Assembly (NCBI RefSeq): GCF_049889055.1
Contig: NZ_JBLTWO010000006.1
Coordinates: 124,001-188,000 of the forward strand
Direction of reading: 5' to 3'
Origin: Rhizorhabdus sp049889055
Lineage (GTDB): Bacteria > Pseudomonadota > Alphaproteobacteria > Sphingomonadales > Sphingomonadaceae
DNA length: 64,000 nt
In this document: positions 9,701 to 20,197 of the stretch, one piece after another
Layout of the letters: each line of letters opens with the position of its first letter
How positions within the stretch are numbered: the stretch's first letter is position 1
Position numbers and translations under genes: made by a program
The notes under the pieces: generated by a model
The model's database searches: none
Told to the model about the DNA's origin: nothing
Seen by the model: only the letters and a program-made list of their open reading frames with translations

Positions 9701-9866
9701 TGGTGCCAACAACATCATGGACCGTCAGCCTCCGCTGGTTGGTTCGGGAAGCGGCAACTTCGGAGCCAGCGGCTGCGCGGCGACGACCTGTAACGGCAAC
9801 ACCTATCCGGGCACCTACGATGCGCTCGGCCGTTACATCTACACCGGCATCACGCTGAACTTCTAA
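6756..9866 (+). CDS. TonB-dependent receptor (large, oar/CirA-like)
   Basis: A 1036-residue outer-membrane receptor starting at GTG 6756. It has a signal peptide (to about APAFAQ, residue 32) and a TonB-box-like SSVIVVTGSRI. The plug domain shows TATVDLRGLGSSRTLVLINGRRL, then ASATYGADAVAGVVNFV, and a long 22-strand-type barrel follows, ending in an aromatic Phe (YTGITLNF). Substrate cannot be deduced; this class in sphingomonads often takes up glycans, peptides or other organics rather than siderophores. Codon use favours CGT, GTT and AAC, suggesting strong expression. It is followed by a clear terminator, then by the sulfotransferase and AspH genes, a neighbourhood often seen with this receptor type. 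Confidence 0.92.
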   Translation: MTTNINKVSRFGLSCSAASFALSIALAAPAFAQATPEAAAEAEDSSVIVVTGSRIANPNLTAASPVTAVDATEIRLSGTTRTEDLLNSLPQVVASQTNTLANGATGTATVDLRGLGSSRTLVLINGRRLMTGDPNSTSSAADLNFIPAALVKRVDVLTGGASATYGADAVAGVVNFVMDTDFEGFRIDTNYGVNQHKNRNKVTPPLLNARQNAGFAGFDYPKGNVVDGGNFDATISFGLNFDEGRGRATAYFGYRKTRPILQSRRDYSACTIQENDSLAGGFTPSAPLQCGGSLTNRPGTAIFYTNDTSSSTVGTFGPGVLNQGVVDRFNFAPTNHFQRPDERYTAGVFADYEISEAIHPYMEFMFMDDRTVAQIAPSGNFGNTLTINCDNPLLSANQRGQLCAPNNLIVGQIGSFPLATGLYQGIFGTAAPGPIAYTDPITGATYNRGFMQLLRRNVEGGPRINDLQHTAFRTVLGTRGDLSPAWSYDAYYQYGRTNYSQVYSNEFSIRRLGNALDAVAGPNGTVVCRSVLTGADPNCVPYDIFSGNVSQAAVNYLSSTGFLKGYTSQQVLSGQLTGLLGEYGLKTPWANDGVNIAIGAEYRKDALDLQSDNAFSTGDLSGQGAATPPVSGSYNVRELFGEVNIPVIQDSFIYELSFNGAYRYSKYKTSNGRSFKTDTYKLEAAFAPVRDIKIRGTFAKAARVPNIQELFAPQIVGLDATSDLCAGRAITAADVGCLAQGLRIGQTVTANPAQQYNGLIGGNPNLNPEKSTTKTVGVLFQPTFLPGFSLSVDYFDIKVKDFIQGFGSDAIQASCVNDQNLEACALVNRNPAGSLWLTPDGFVRNIPTNVGGIQTKGYEVNGSYARNIGPGRLSFNIAGTLLDSYVVDNGLTELYDCRGYFGQTCGNPLPKWRHRARATYQMENGIGLSLAWRYLSSVKIEFQSPSASLAGPFYDFDAKIKAQSYFDLALTVDLDDRMTWRVGANNIMDRQPPLVGSGSGNFGASGCAATTCNGNTYPGTYDALGRYIYTGITLNF

Positions 9867-9890
9867 CTCTGGCCATCAACGGCTGATCTG

Positions 9891-9927
9891 GACGGCGGTT
9901 TCTCCCGAAACCGCCGTCCTTTTCTTT
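9891..9927 (+). terminator. Rho-independent terminator of the TonB receptor gene
   Basis: A perfect 12-bp stem, GACGGCGGTTTC (9891-9902) with GAAACCGCCGTC (9907-9918), loop TCCC, followed by CTTTTCTTT. It is 25 bp after the receptor stop and separates the receptor transcript from the downstream genes. Confidence 0.9.
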
Positions 9928-10004
9928 GGGGGAGATGGGAGATACGCTGGCCGGACCTCTCCTTGCTCGCCCCGCAGCAATCCATCCGGTGAGAAATATC
10001 ACGC

Positions 10005-12038
10005 ATGTCCGACACCACCGCATCACCTGTGCTGAACCAGATCGTCGGCCTGGCCCGCGCCAATCGGCTCGATGAAGCTGCTGCAGTTGCTGCCGAAGCG
10101 TGGAAGGTTCGGCCCGATCCCGTCCTGGCTGCCTTGGCCGGTGCGGTCGAGCATCACCGGGGCCGCTTTGACTCGGCCGTCGACTATCTGCGCGTGGCGC
10201 TTCGCGCCAAGCCCGGCGACTCCGTGGTACGCGCCAATCTCGCAGAATCTCTGTTTCGAATTGGACGGGCGGAAGAGGTTCTGACGCTCTGCGACACTGC
10301 CAATATGGTCGCCGACGGCAGCCTCCGGCTCGCAAGGCTTGCCGGCTATCTTCACCAGGAAGCGGGCGCATTCGAAGAGGCCGTCGCCTGCTATCGCCTG
10401 ATTGTCGAGCGCGTCGCGGACGACTGGGGCGCATGGAATAATCTGGGCAACGCCCTCAATGCCCTGGGGCGCCGCGACGAAGCGCTCGATGCGCTCCGCA
10501 CGGCGCGCGACCTCGCCCCCGACTCCGCGCCGATCCTGCTCAACCTGGGCAACACGCTGATCGAGGCCCGCCTCGGTGACGAAGCCGAAGCCGTCTTCAA
10601 AAGTGCGGTCGACCAATATCCTGACGATGTCCGGCCCGTCCTCGCGCTCTATAATCTCTACCGTGAGGCAGGGCTGGAGGAGCAGGCTTATGTCAGGCTC
10701 TCGGAAGCTGCCAAACTGGCGCCCCATGACGCCAAGATCCTCACCGATCATGCCCAGGAAGCCGCACGCCACAATCAATATGAGATCGCCGAGGAGGGGT
10801 ATGAGGCGGCCCTCAGCGTAGCGCCGGACTTCGGCCCCGCATTTGTCGGGCTCGCCTCGCTCTACGAACGGGTAAATCGGGAGAAGGAGCTGGACTCGCT
10901 CCATGATCGCGCGCTGGCCGGAAAGGCCGACGAGCAAAGCCTTTCCTTTATCGAGGCATTACGCTTCAAACGCGCGGGCCAGTTCGAGGAGGCGCGCCTC
11001 GCCCTTGAAAAGGCCGGCGAGGCGATCGTTTCCGGACGCCTTCTCCATCTGCGCGGCACCGTACTCGACCGCCTTGGCAGATATGACGAGGCCTTCGCGA
11101 CCTTCAGCGAGATGAACCGGCACTGGCAGGCGGATCCCACCCGGCCTCGCGAGCGCGCCCGAGAGTATCGCGAATCCATTTATCAGGCAGAAGAGCTGCT
11201 CTCTCGCGAGTGGATCGACGGCTGGAGCGAGGGACCGTCGCCGGACCAGCGACGGAGCCCTGTGTTCCTCGTAGGATTTCCGCGTTCCGGTACGACGCTG
11301 CTGGACACGATGCTGATGAGCGATCCCTCGGTGCTCGTGCTCGAGGAGCAGCCTTTCCTCGTCGAGGCCGAGCAGTCTCTGGGCGGCATAGCGGCGCTTC
11401 CTGCGGCCGAAGCCCAGTCTATCGAGGCCGCACGCGACGCCTATTTCGCTCGGATCGAGGCCATGTCGGGGCCGATCGGCCAGCGGCTGGTGATCGATAA
11501 GCACCCGATGCACCTCAACAAGGTCGCCGTTGCGCGCCGGCTCTTTCCGGATGCGCGCTTCATTCTGGCATTGCGCCACCCGGCCGACGTGCTGCTGAGC
11601 TGCTACATCACCAATTTCCGCATCAACAACGCGATGGCCAATTTTCTCGACCTTGAGGACGCTGCGGCTTTGTATGAGCTGACGTTCCGGCATTGGGAAA
11701 AGGCCCGCGCCTTGCTGGACATCCCTGTCCACGAGGTGGTTTACGAGAGGCTGGTGATCGATTCCGCCAGAGAGCTGAAGCCCCTGTTCGACTGGCTTGA
11801 CCTGGCCTGGCCAGATCAGGGCGTCGACCATCAGGATGCCGCGCGGCGGCGGGGTGCTGTGCGCACTGCCAGCTATGCCCAGGTTGTCGAACCGATTTAC
11901 TCGCGGTCGTCCGGCCGCTGGGCCCGCTACACGCCCTACCTAAGCCCCGCGCTGAAGGCGCTTTCGCCATGGATCGACCAGTTCGGTTATTCGCTGGACG
12001 ACGCGCGCATCCCCGGCTGGCCTGTCGCAGACGCATGA
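10005..12038 (+). CDS. TPR-containing sulfotransferase family protein
   Basis: A 677-residue protein. About residues 1-400 are tandem TPR-like helices (for example AWNNLGNALNALGRRDEALD and ILLNLGNTLIEARLGDEAEA). Residues about 418-640 are a sulfotransferase domain: the 5'-phosphosulfate loop VFLVGFPRSGTTLLD and the 3'-phosphate-binding ARFILALRHPADVLLSCY are both present, as is the typical HPMHLNKV between them. It should transfer sulfate from PAPS, possibly to a protein, given the TPR scaffold; this is inference. There is no signal peptide, so it acts in the cytosol. Its TGA overlaps the ATG of the AspH gene (ATGA), indicating coupling. Confidence 0.88.
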   Translation: MSDTTASPVLNQIVGLARANRLDEAAAVAAEAWKVRPDPVLAALAGAVEHHRGRFDSAVDYLRVALRAKPGDSVVRANLAESLFRIGRAEEVLTLCDTANMVADGSLRLARLAGYLHQEAGAFEEAVACYRLIVERVADDWGAWNNLGNALNALGRRDEALDALRTARDLAPDSAPILLNLGNTLIEARLGDEAEAVFKSAVDQYPDDVRPVLALYNLYREAGLEEQAYVRLSEAAKLAPHDAKILTDHAQEAARHNQYEIAEEGYEAALSVAPDFGPAFVGLASLYERVNREKELDSLHDRALAGKADEQSLSFIEALRFKRAGQFEEARLALEKAGEAIVSGRLLHLRGTVLDRLGRYDEAFATFSEMNRHWQADPTRPRERAREYRESIYQAEELLSREWIDGWSEGPSPDQRRSPVFLVGFPRSGTTLLDTMLMSDPSVLVLEEQPFLVEAEQSLGGIAALPAAEAQSIEAARDAYFARIEAMSGPIGQRLVIDKHPMHLNKVAVARRLFPDARFILALRHPADVLLSCYITNFRINNAMANFLDLEDAAALYELTFRHWEKARALLDIPVHEVVYERLVIDSARELKPLFDWLDLAWPDQGVDHQDAARRRGAVRTASYAQVVEPIYSRSSGRWARYTPYLSPALKALSPWIDQFGYSLDDARIPGWPVADA

Positions 12039-13216
12039 CGGCGGAGCCTGATCCCGTCCGGCTTGCCGAAGCAGACGAGTTGGTGCGGCGGGGCGAGATC
12101 GCCCGCGCAGCCGCGTTGCTTGAGGAGATATTGGCCGGCGGCGACGCGCCTTCGTCGATATGGCTGCGCCTCGCCGGGCTTCGGCGTGCCTTGAAACAGC
12201 CGCGTCGCGCGCTGGATGCGGTTCATCGGGCGCTCGCGACAGCCCCGCTGGACTTCACCGCGCTGGCAATGCGCGCCAGTCTGCTCGAGCGCATCGGTGA
12301 CCCGGAGGCAGGCCGTGCCTGGGACCATGCGCTGGCGCAGAAGCCGGAGGGCGACCTGCCACCGATGGTCGCAAGGACGATCGCCGCAGGCGAGAGCTTT
12401 CGCGATCAGTGGGTCGAGCAGCGCGCGAAGGCGATGGACGATGCCGCCCGAACCGCTTCCGGCGGCGCGGCCCCGGATGATCGGGCCAAACTCGACCGCT
12501 TCCGCGACAATATTCTGCGGAAGACGAGGATCTATCGATCGGAGCCCTTTCAATATCATTATCCGGGACTGTCCGAACGCGAATTTCACCCCAGACACCG
12601 TTTTCCATGGCTCGCCGACCTCGAAGCGGCCACGTCAGAGATCCGCATGGAAGTCGAAGCGCTGCTGCGATCGAGCCGGGCAGAGCTTATCCCTTATCTC
12701 CAATATCCGGACCATGAGCCGCTCGCACAATGGGCAGAGCTTAACCGGAACCCCGACTGGACAGCCATTCATCTGATCCACAACGGAAAGCGGGTGGCCC
12801 GTAACGCGGACAGCTGCCCACGCACGATGGCCATCCTCGACAAAGTCGGACAGCCGAACATTCCGGGCTCGTCGCCCACCGCGATGTTCTCTCTTCTCGC
12901 TCCCCACACGCTCATCCCGCCGCATAACGGCATCAACAACAGCAGGCTGCTCTGCCACCTGCCGCTGATCGTTCCCGAGGGATGCTGGTTTCGCGTTGGC
13001 GCCGAAACACGGCCATGGCGCGAGGGCGAGGCTTTCATCTTCGACGATACGATCGAGCATGAGGCGAGCAATCCCAGCGACCACCTCAGGATCGTGCTGA
13101 TCTTCGACATCTGGCATCCCGATCTGAGCGAAACCGAACGTCGGGCTATCGGCGCGATCATCGGCGCAGACAGCGGCGAGCCGCCCTTTGAACCACCAAA
13201 TTTGCCTGCTAAATGA
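12035..13216 (+). CDS. Aspartyl/asparaginyl beta-hydroxylase (AspH-type) with N-terminal TPR
   Basis: A 393-residue protein starting inside the sulfotransferase stop (ATGA). Residues about 1-110 are TPR-like helices. The C-terminal domain is AspH-type: HTLIPPHNGINNSRLLCHLP with His297, WREGEAFIFDDTIEHEASN with His342, and HLRIVLIFDIWHPD with Arg352 for 2-oxoglutarate. As in AspH, two histidines and no clear carboxylate would bind Fe(II). It should hydroxylate Asp/Asn or a similar residue using O2 and 2-oxoglutarate. The substrate is unknown; its tight pairing with the sulfotransferase suggests a shared target. Confidence 0.85.
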   Translation: MTAEPDPVRLAEADELVRRGEIARAAALLEEILAGGDAPSSIWLRLAGLRRALKQPRRALDAVHRALATAPLDFTALAMRASLLERIGDPEAGRAWDHALAQKPEGDLPPMVARTIAAGESFRDQWVEQRAKAMDDAARTASGGAAPDDRAKLDRFRDNILRKTRIYRSEPFQYHYPGLSEREFHPRHRFPWLADLEAATSEIRMEVEALLRSSRAELIPYLQYPDHEPLAQWAELNRNPDWTAIHLIHNGKRVARNADSCPRTMAILDKVGQPNIPGSSPTAMFSLLAPHTLIPPHNGINNSRLLCHLPLIVPEGCWFRVGAETRPWREGEAFIFDDTIEHEASNPSDHLRIVLIFDIWHPDLSETERRAIGAIIGADSGEPPFEPPNLPAK

Positions 13217-13265
13217 AACAGATGTTCGACGACTTACCGCAACACCCTGGTGCCACGAGGAGGAC

Positions 13266-13568
13266 ATGATGTCCGCATCCCACATGATTGCCTTGCTGCT
13301 GGCTTTTTCCGGAGCTGAACTGGCTGCGCAGGCCCCCGCGACCGATGCAAATGCAAGTGCGAGTGCAAGTGCACCTGCCACGAAGACCGACGATGCCGCT
13401 GCATCGTCCAAGGCCAACAGAATGATTTGCCGATCGGTCGAGGTGCTTGGCTCCCGACTGAAGGCCAACAAGGTCTGCATGACCAGCAGCGAATGGGCAG
13501 AGCAGCGCCGGGCTGACCGCATGAGCATCGATGGGGCACAGCGGGTTCGCGGCACCCAGGGCAACTGA
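13266..13568 (+). CDS. Small secreted protein of unknown function
   Basis: 100 residues from ATG 13266, with GAGGAG just 3 nt upstream. A signal peptide (ASHMIALLLAFSGAELAAQA) is followed by a low-complexity stretch (NASASASAPATKT) encoded by a near hexamer repeat (gcaagt/gcgagt). The conserved-looking part is ICRSVEVLGSRLKANKVC, then SSEWAEQRRADR: two cysteines 17 residues apart and a C-terminal helix, as seen in many small exported sphingomonad proteins. It lies 49 bp behind the AspH gene and may be co-transcribed. No family function is known to me. Confidence 0.75.
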   Translation: MMSASHMIALLLAFSGAELAAQAPATDANASASASAPATKTDDAAASSKANRMICRSVEVLGSRLKANKVCMTSSEWAEQRRADRMSIDGAQRVRGTQGN

Positions 13569-13592
13569 TCCGACCGCCGATCAATGTCTTGA

Positions 13593-13614
13593 GGGCGGGG
13601 CCTTGACCCCGCCC
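13593..13614. terminator. Probable bidirectional terminator hairpin
   Basis: GGGCGGGG (13593-13600), loop CCTTGA, CCCCGCCC (13607-13614) lies between the convergent small secreted protein and clpB. The flanking T-run is weak, so termination efficiency is uncertain. Confidence 0.6.
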
Positions 13615-13622
13615 CCTCTGCC

Positions 13623-16202
<2,580 letters not shown>

Positions 16203-16230
16203 GCCTGATCCCTGCCTTCCATGACCCACG

Positions 16231-16258
16231 ATATGGTGTGGCTTTTGTGCAACACAAG
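16231..16258 (-). promoter_or_regulatory. Putative RpoH (sigma-32) promoter of clpB
   Basis: On the minus strand, CTTGTG (16258-16253) and CCATAT (16236-16231) are separated by 16 nt. This fits the alphaproteobacterial sigma-32 pattern CTTGAA / CCATAT. Transcription would start near 16224, about 22 nt before the clpB ATG. Heat-shock control of clpB is known in the group. Confidence 0.6.
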
Positions 16259-16334
16259 TGGCTCCCGCGCTAACATGCCTCGCCGCCAGTTCGATGAAGG
16301 CCCCGCTTCGTCCGACCGGCGTATTGCATGGATA

Positions 16335-16362
16335 TTGCACCCTTGGCGGCAAAGACTAGATT
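16335..16362 (+). promoter_or_regulatory. Possible sigma-70 promoter of the M16 protease gene
   Basis: TTGCAC (16335-16340), 16-nt spacer, TAGATT (16357-16362), about 35 nt upstream of the ATG at 16398. The match to TTGACA/TATAAT is moderate. Confidence 0.35.
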
Positions 16363-16397
16363 GAGCGGCAATCTTCCCCCATCCGGAAAGTTCCCGA

Positions 16398-19289
16398 ATG
16401 CGTCGCAGCCTGTTTCGCCCCGTCGTCGCCCTGCTGTTCGCGACCGCTCTCAGCACATCTTCCATCGCCGCCACGCCCAAGGCTCCGGTACCCGTCGCAG
16501 ACCTCGTGAAGCAGGTCGACATCCCCTATCAGAGCTTCACGCTGGACAATGGCCTGCGCGTGATCGTCCACACCGACCGCAAGGCCCCCGTCGTCGCCGT
16601 GTCGGTCTGGTACCATATCGGGTCGAAGGACGAGCCCGCCGGCAAGACCGGCTTCGCGCATCTGTTCGAGCATCTGATGTTCAACGGCTCCGAGAACGCG
16701 AACGAGGACTTCTTCAAGCCGCTCGAGTCGGTCGGCGCGACCGACGTCAACGGCACCACCTGGTTCGACCGCACCAACTATTTCGAGACGGTGCCGACCG
16801 GCGCGCTCGATCTCGCGCTGTTCCTCGAATCCGATCGCATGGGCCATCTGGTCGGGGCGATCGACAAGGCGAAGCTCGATAACCAGCGCGGCGTCGTCCA
16901 GAACGAGAAGCGCCAGGGCGACAACGAACCCTATGGGCTCGTCGAATATGCCCAGCTCGCCGCGCTCTTCCCCGAAGGCCACCCCTATCGCCATTCGACC
17001 ATCGGTTCGATGAGCGATCTCGATGCGGCCAGCCTCGACGACGTCAAGACCTGGTTCCGTTCGCATTATGGCCCGAACAATGCCGTGCTCGTGCTGGCCG
17101 GCGATATCGATGTGGCGACCGCCAAGGCGAAAGTCGCCAAATGGTTCGGCGACATTCCGCGCGGGCCGGAGACGCCGCGCGCCGCCGTCATCATCCCGAC
17201 GCTGAAGGCGCCGGTCGACCAGGTGATGAAGGACCGCGTCGCCCAGACGCGCATCTATCGCAACTGGGTGGTGCCGGGCCTCAACGATCCCGACCTGATC
17301 CCGCTCGACCTCGGCATGGACATTCTCGGCGGGCTTGCCTCCTCGCGCCTCGACAATGCGCTGGTCCGCAAGGACAAGACCGCCGTTTCGGTGACCGCAG
17401 GCGTGCAGCAGTTCGAGAAGATGTCGCTGGTCGAGGTGACCGCCGACGTGAAGCCCGGCGTCGACGCGGCCAAGGTCGCGGCCGAGCTCGACCGGCTGAT
17501 CGCCGACTATGTCCGCACCGGCCCGACCGCCGACGAGGTGCAGCGCGCCGCGACGCGCCAGGTGGCCGGCGAGATTTCCGGCCTCGAAACGGTCGGCGGA
17601 TTCAGCGGCAAGGCGGTAACGCTCGCCGAGGGCGCGGTCTATTCCGGCGATCCCGAAAAGTACAAGAAGGACCTCGCCGCCGCCGCCGCTGCGACCCCCC
17701 AGACGATCAAGGCCGCCCTGCAGAAGTGGCTGATGCGGCCAGCCTTCCGCCTGGTGGTCGAACCGGGCGAACGGACCCCGCAGGACATGGCGATCGCCGG
17801 CGGCGCGGCCAAGGGATCGCCCGAGGGCGGGTCGATGGCGCCACGCTATTATCGCAGCCCGCGCTTCGAGGGGGGAGCCGCCGCGCCCGCCATCTCGATG
17901 ACGCATCGGCCGACCGCTGCGGTCGACCGCTCATCGCCCCCGCCGGTCGAGGCGATCAACGACCTGACCTTCCCCGCAATCGAGCGCACCACCCTGTCCA
18001 ACGGCATCCCGGTGGTGTTCGCACGCCGCACGACCGTCCCGACCATTCGCATGTCGGTCAGCTTCGATGCCGGCCATGCCGCCGATCCGAAGGAAAAGCT
18101 GGGCACGCAGGGGCTCACCCTCGCGCTGCTCGACGAAGGCGCCGGCAAGCGCGACTCGATCGCGCTCGCCGAAGCCCAGGAGCGGTTGGGCGCGCAGATC
18201 GCGAGTTCGGCGACGATGGATCGCACCAATGTCTCGATGTTCGCGCTCAAGGCCAATCTCGCGCCGTCGCTCGACCTGCTCGCCGACGTGATCCAGCGCC
18301 CGACCTTCGAGCCCGCCGAGATCGAGCGACTGCGCAATCAGGTGCTGGCGGGCATCGCTGCCGAAAATGCCCAGCCGCGCGGCATCGCCCGGCGCATCAT
18401 GCCGAGCCTGCTCTACGGCAAGCTCCACCCCTATGGCGTACCGATGTCGGGCAGCGGCACCGAGGAGGGCGTCAAGGCCGTCACCCGCGCCGACCTGCTG
18501 GCCTTCCACGACCGCTGGCTCCGCCCCGACAATGCACGCATCTTCGTGACGGGCGACACCACCCTCGACGAACTCAAGCCGCTGCTCGAGGCGCGCTTCG
18601 GCAGCTGGGCGAAGCCCGCTGCGCCCAAGGGCGAAAAGCAGTTCCGCATGGACCGCATGGCGCGTCCGGCGCGCATCGTCCTGATCGACCGGCCGCAGAG
18701 CCCGCAAAGCTACATCCTCGCCGGCGAATTGCTGCCGACGCGCGGGGTCGACGATCCGCTCGACCTGGTGACGGCCAATGAGGTGGTCGGCGGCAGCTTC
18801 CTCTCGCGGCTCAACATGGACCTGCGCGAGAACAAGGGCTGGGCTTACGGTGCCTTCACCCAGGCCCAGATGCTGCGGGAGACGATGCCGCTCTACGTCA
18901 TCGCTCCGGTTCAGACGGACAAGACCGGTGCCTCGATCGCTGCGGCCATTGCCGACATGAAGGAGTTCCTGACCACCAAGGGTGTGACCGAGGAAGAGCG
19001 CGATCGCACGATCAACAACCAGATCCGCTCGCTCCCCGGCTCGTTCGAGACATCGGGCGACCTGCTCGGCGCGCTGATCTCGCTCGATACGCTCGGCCGC
19101 CCCGACGACTATTATGAGAAGCTGCCGGCCCGCTACCGCGCGATGAAGGCCGCCGATCTCGATGCCGCCGCCCGCAAGGCGATCCGCCCAGACGATCTGA
19201 TCTGGATCGTCGTCGGCGACGCCGCCAAGGTCGAGCCGCAGCTTGAGGACCTCGGCCTGCCGGTCGAGAAGATGCAGGTCGGTCAGTGA
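16398..19289 (+). CDS. Exported M16 family zinc protease (two tandem M16 domains)
   Basis: A 963-residue protein with signal peptide (to about SSIAA, residue 25). The first M16 domain holds the inverted zinc motif HLFEH (His88, Glu91, His92) in TGFAHLFEHLMFNGSEN and the downstream Glu region KRQGDNEPYG. The second, after a linker near residue 500, lacks the HxxEH motif (RMSVSFDAGHAADPKEKLG instead), as usual for the inactive half. It should be a periplasmic pitrilysin-type peptidase or chaperone-like protease. Its stop overlaps a GTG start for a 98-residue protein, suggesting a coupled partner. Confidence 0.92.
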   Translation: MRRSLFRPVVALLFATALSTSSIAATPKAPVPVADLVKQVDIPYQSFTLDNGLRVIVHTDRKAPVVAVSVWYHIGSKDEPAGKTGFAHLFEHLMFNGSENANEDFFKPLESVGATDVNGTTWFDRTNYFETVPTGALDLALFLESDRMGHLVGAIDKAKLDNQRGVVQNEKRQGDNEPYGLVEYAQLAALFPEGHPYRHSTIGSMSDLDAASLDDVKTWFRSHYGPNNAVLVLAGDIDVATAKAKVAKWFGDIPRGPETPRAAVIIPTLKAPVDQVMKDRVAQTRIYRNWVVPGLNDPDLIPLDLGMDILGGLASSRLDNALVRKDKTAVSVTAGVQQFEKMSLVEVTADVKPGVDAAKVAAELDRLIADYVRTGPTADEVQRAATRQVAGEISGLETVGGFSGKAVTLAEGAVYSGDPEKYKKDLAAAAAATPQTIKAALQKWLMRPAFRLVVEPGERTPQDMAIAGGAAKGSPEGGSMAPRYYRSPRFEGGAAAPAISMTHRPTAAVDRSSPPPVEAINDLTFPAIERTTLSNGIPVVFARRTTVPTIRMSVSFDAGHAADPKEKLGTQGLTLALLDEGAGKRDSIALAEAQERLGAQIASSATMDRTNVSMFALKANLAPSLDLLADVIQRPTFEPAEIERLRNQVLAGIAAENAQPRGIARRIMPSLLYGKLHPYGVPMSGSGTEEGVKAVTRADLLAFHDRWLRPDNARIFVTGDTTLDELKPLLEARFGSWAKPAAPKGEKQFRMDRMARPARIVLIDRPQSPQSYILAGELLPTRGVDDPLDLVTANEVVGGSFLSRLNMDLRENKGWAYGAFTQAQMLRETMPLYVIAPVQTDKTGASIAAAIADMKEFLTTKGVTEEERDRTINNQIRSLPGSFETSGDLLGALISLDTLGRPDDYYEKLPARYRAMKAADLDAAARKAIRPDDLIWIVVGDAAKVEPQLEDLGLPVEKMQVGQ

Positions 19290-19582
19290 GCACCGAGATC
19301 TGGGATTGCGTGACCAAGGCGCCGTTCGGCGAGCAGGCGTCGGTCTTCACCATCGTCCGCGACGGTGATCGCTTCACGGGCAGCAACGTCGCCGACGTCG
19401 GCGAACTGCCCGTGATCGACGGCCGCATCGAAGGCGATCGGCTCATCTGGAAGATGCCGACCGAGAAGCCGATGCGCATGACTCTGGTGGGCAAGGCGGT
19501 CGTCGAGGGCGACCGCCTGTCCGGCACGGTAACGATGGGCGCCTTCGGCAAGGCCGAGATGACCGGGGTGCGCCGAGGCTGA
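19286..19582 (+). CDS. Small hypothetical protein coupled to the M16 protease
   Basis: 98 residues from the GTG at 19286, which overlaps the M16 stop (GTGA). The sequence is beta-rich with alternating turns (VFTIVRDGDRFTGSNVADVG, LIWKMPTEKPMRMTLVGKAV, GDRLSGTVTMGAFGKAEMTG), resembling small single-domain beta-barrel proteins. It has no signal peptide, although its partner is exported. No family function is recognised. The overlap and codon style support a real gene. Confidence 0.7.
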   Translation: MSTEIWDCVTKAPFGEQASVFTIVRDGDRFTGSNVADVGELPVIDGRIEGDRLIWKMPTEKPMRMTLVGKAVVEGDRLSGTVTMGAFGKAEMTGVRRG

Positions 19583-19690
19583 AGCCGTCCCGCCAAGGGA
19601 CAACACCACCCGCAGCTCGACCTTTCGACAGTCACGAACTGTTAGGGATTTCGCGCATAATCCCCGTTCCGATCGACGGGAGGCTCATCT

Positions 19691-20176
19691 TTGGGTTCAT
19701 CGCTCGACCCTTCTCCGCTGACGCACAGCTGGCCGCTGTTCGAGCGCGCCCAGCGCTTCGACCTTGGCTGCGTGTTCAGCTGGAGCGGCAAACAGGCGAT
19801 CGTACCCGCGCTCGATCGGCCACTGCTGGCCCGCAAGGGGATCGGCCTCTGGGATTGCGATCTGGCAGATGGCAGCCTCAGCTGGTCCGAGGGCGTGTAC
19901 GATCTGTTCGGCCTGCCGCGCGGACGACCGGTCGTGCGATCGGAGGCGCTGCGCCTCTATGCCGAACCGTCGCGGGCGGCGGTGGAGAAGCTTCGCGATT
20001 ATGCGCTGCGCCATCGACGCGGCTTCACCCTCGATGTCGAACTGCGCCCCGCCGATGGCGGAATCCGCTGGATGCGCATCGTGGGTGCGCCGCTGTGCGC
20101 CGGGTCGAAGCCCGTCCGACTGCAGGGCTTCAAGCGCGACGTCAGCGCCGAATATCGGACGGCTGGCGGAGGTTGA
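19691..20176 (+). CDS. PAS domain protein
   Basis: 161 residues from a TTG at 19691, backed by GGGAGG 7 nt upstream; the next in-frame candidates lack such a site. A PAS fold is suggested by GIGLWDCDLADGSLSWSEGV, YDLFGLPRG, and the closing beta region FTLDVELRPADGGIRWMRIV with GFKRDVSAEY. The first 40 residues contain a separate WPLFERAQRFD segment. There is no output domain, so it would act as a stand-alone sensor or partner for another signalling protein. It lies convergent to purK. Confidence 0.7.
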   Translation: MGSSLDPSPLTHSWPLFERAQRFDLGCVFSWSGKQAIVPALDRPLLARKGIGLWDCDLADGSLSWSEGVYDLFGLPRGRPVVRSEALRLYAEPSRAAVEKLRDYALRHRRGFTLDVELRPADGGIRWMRIVGAPLCAGSKPVRLQGFKRDVSAEYRTAGGG

Positions 20177-20197
20177 CCGCGCAGGTCGGCGCTGACG

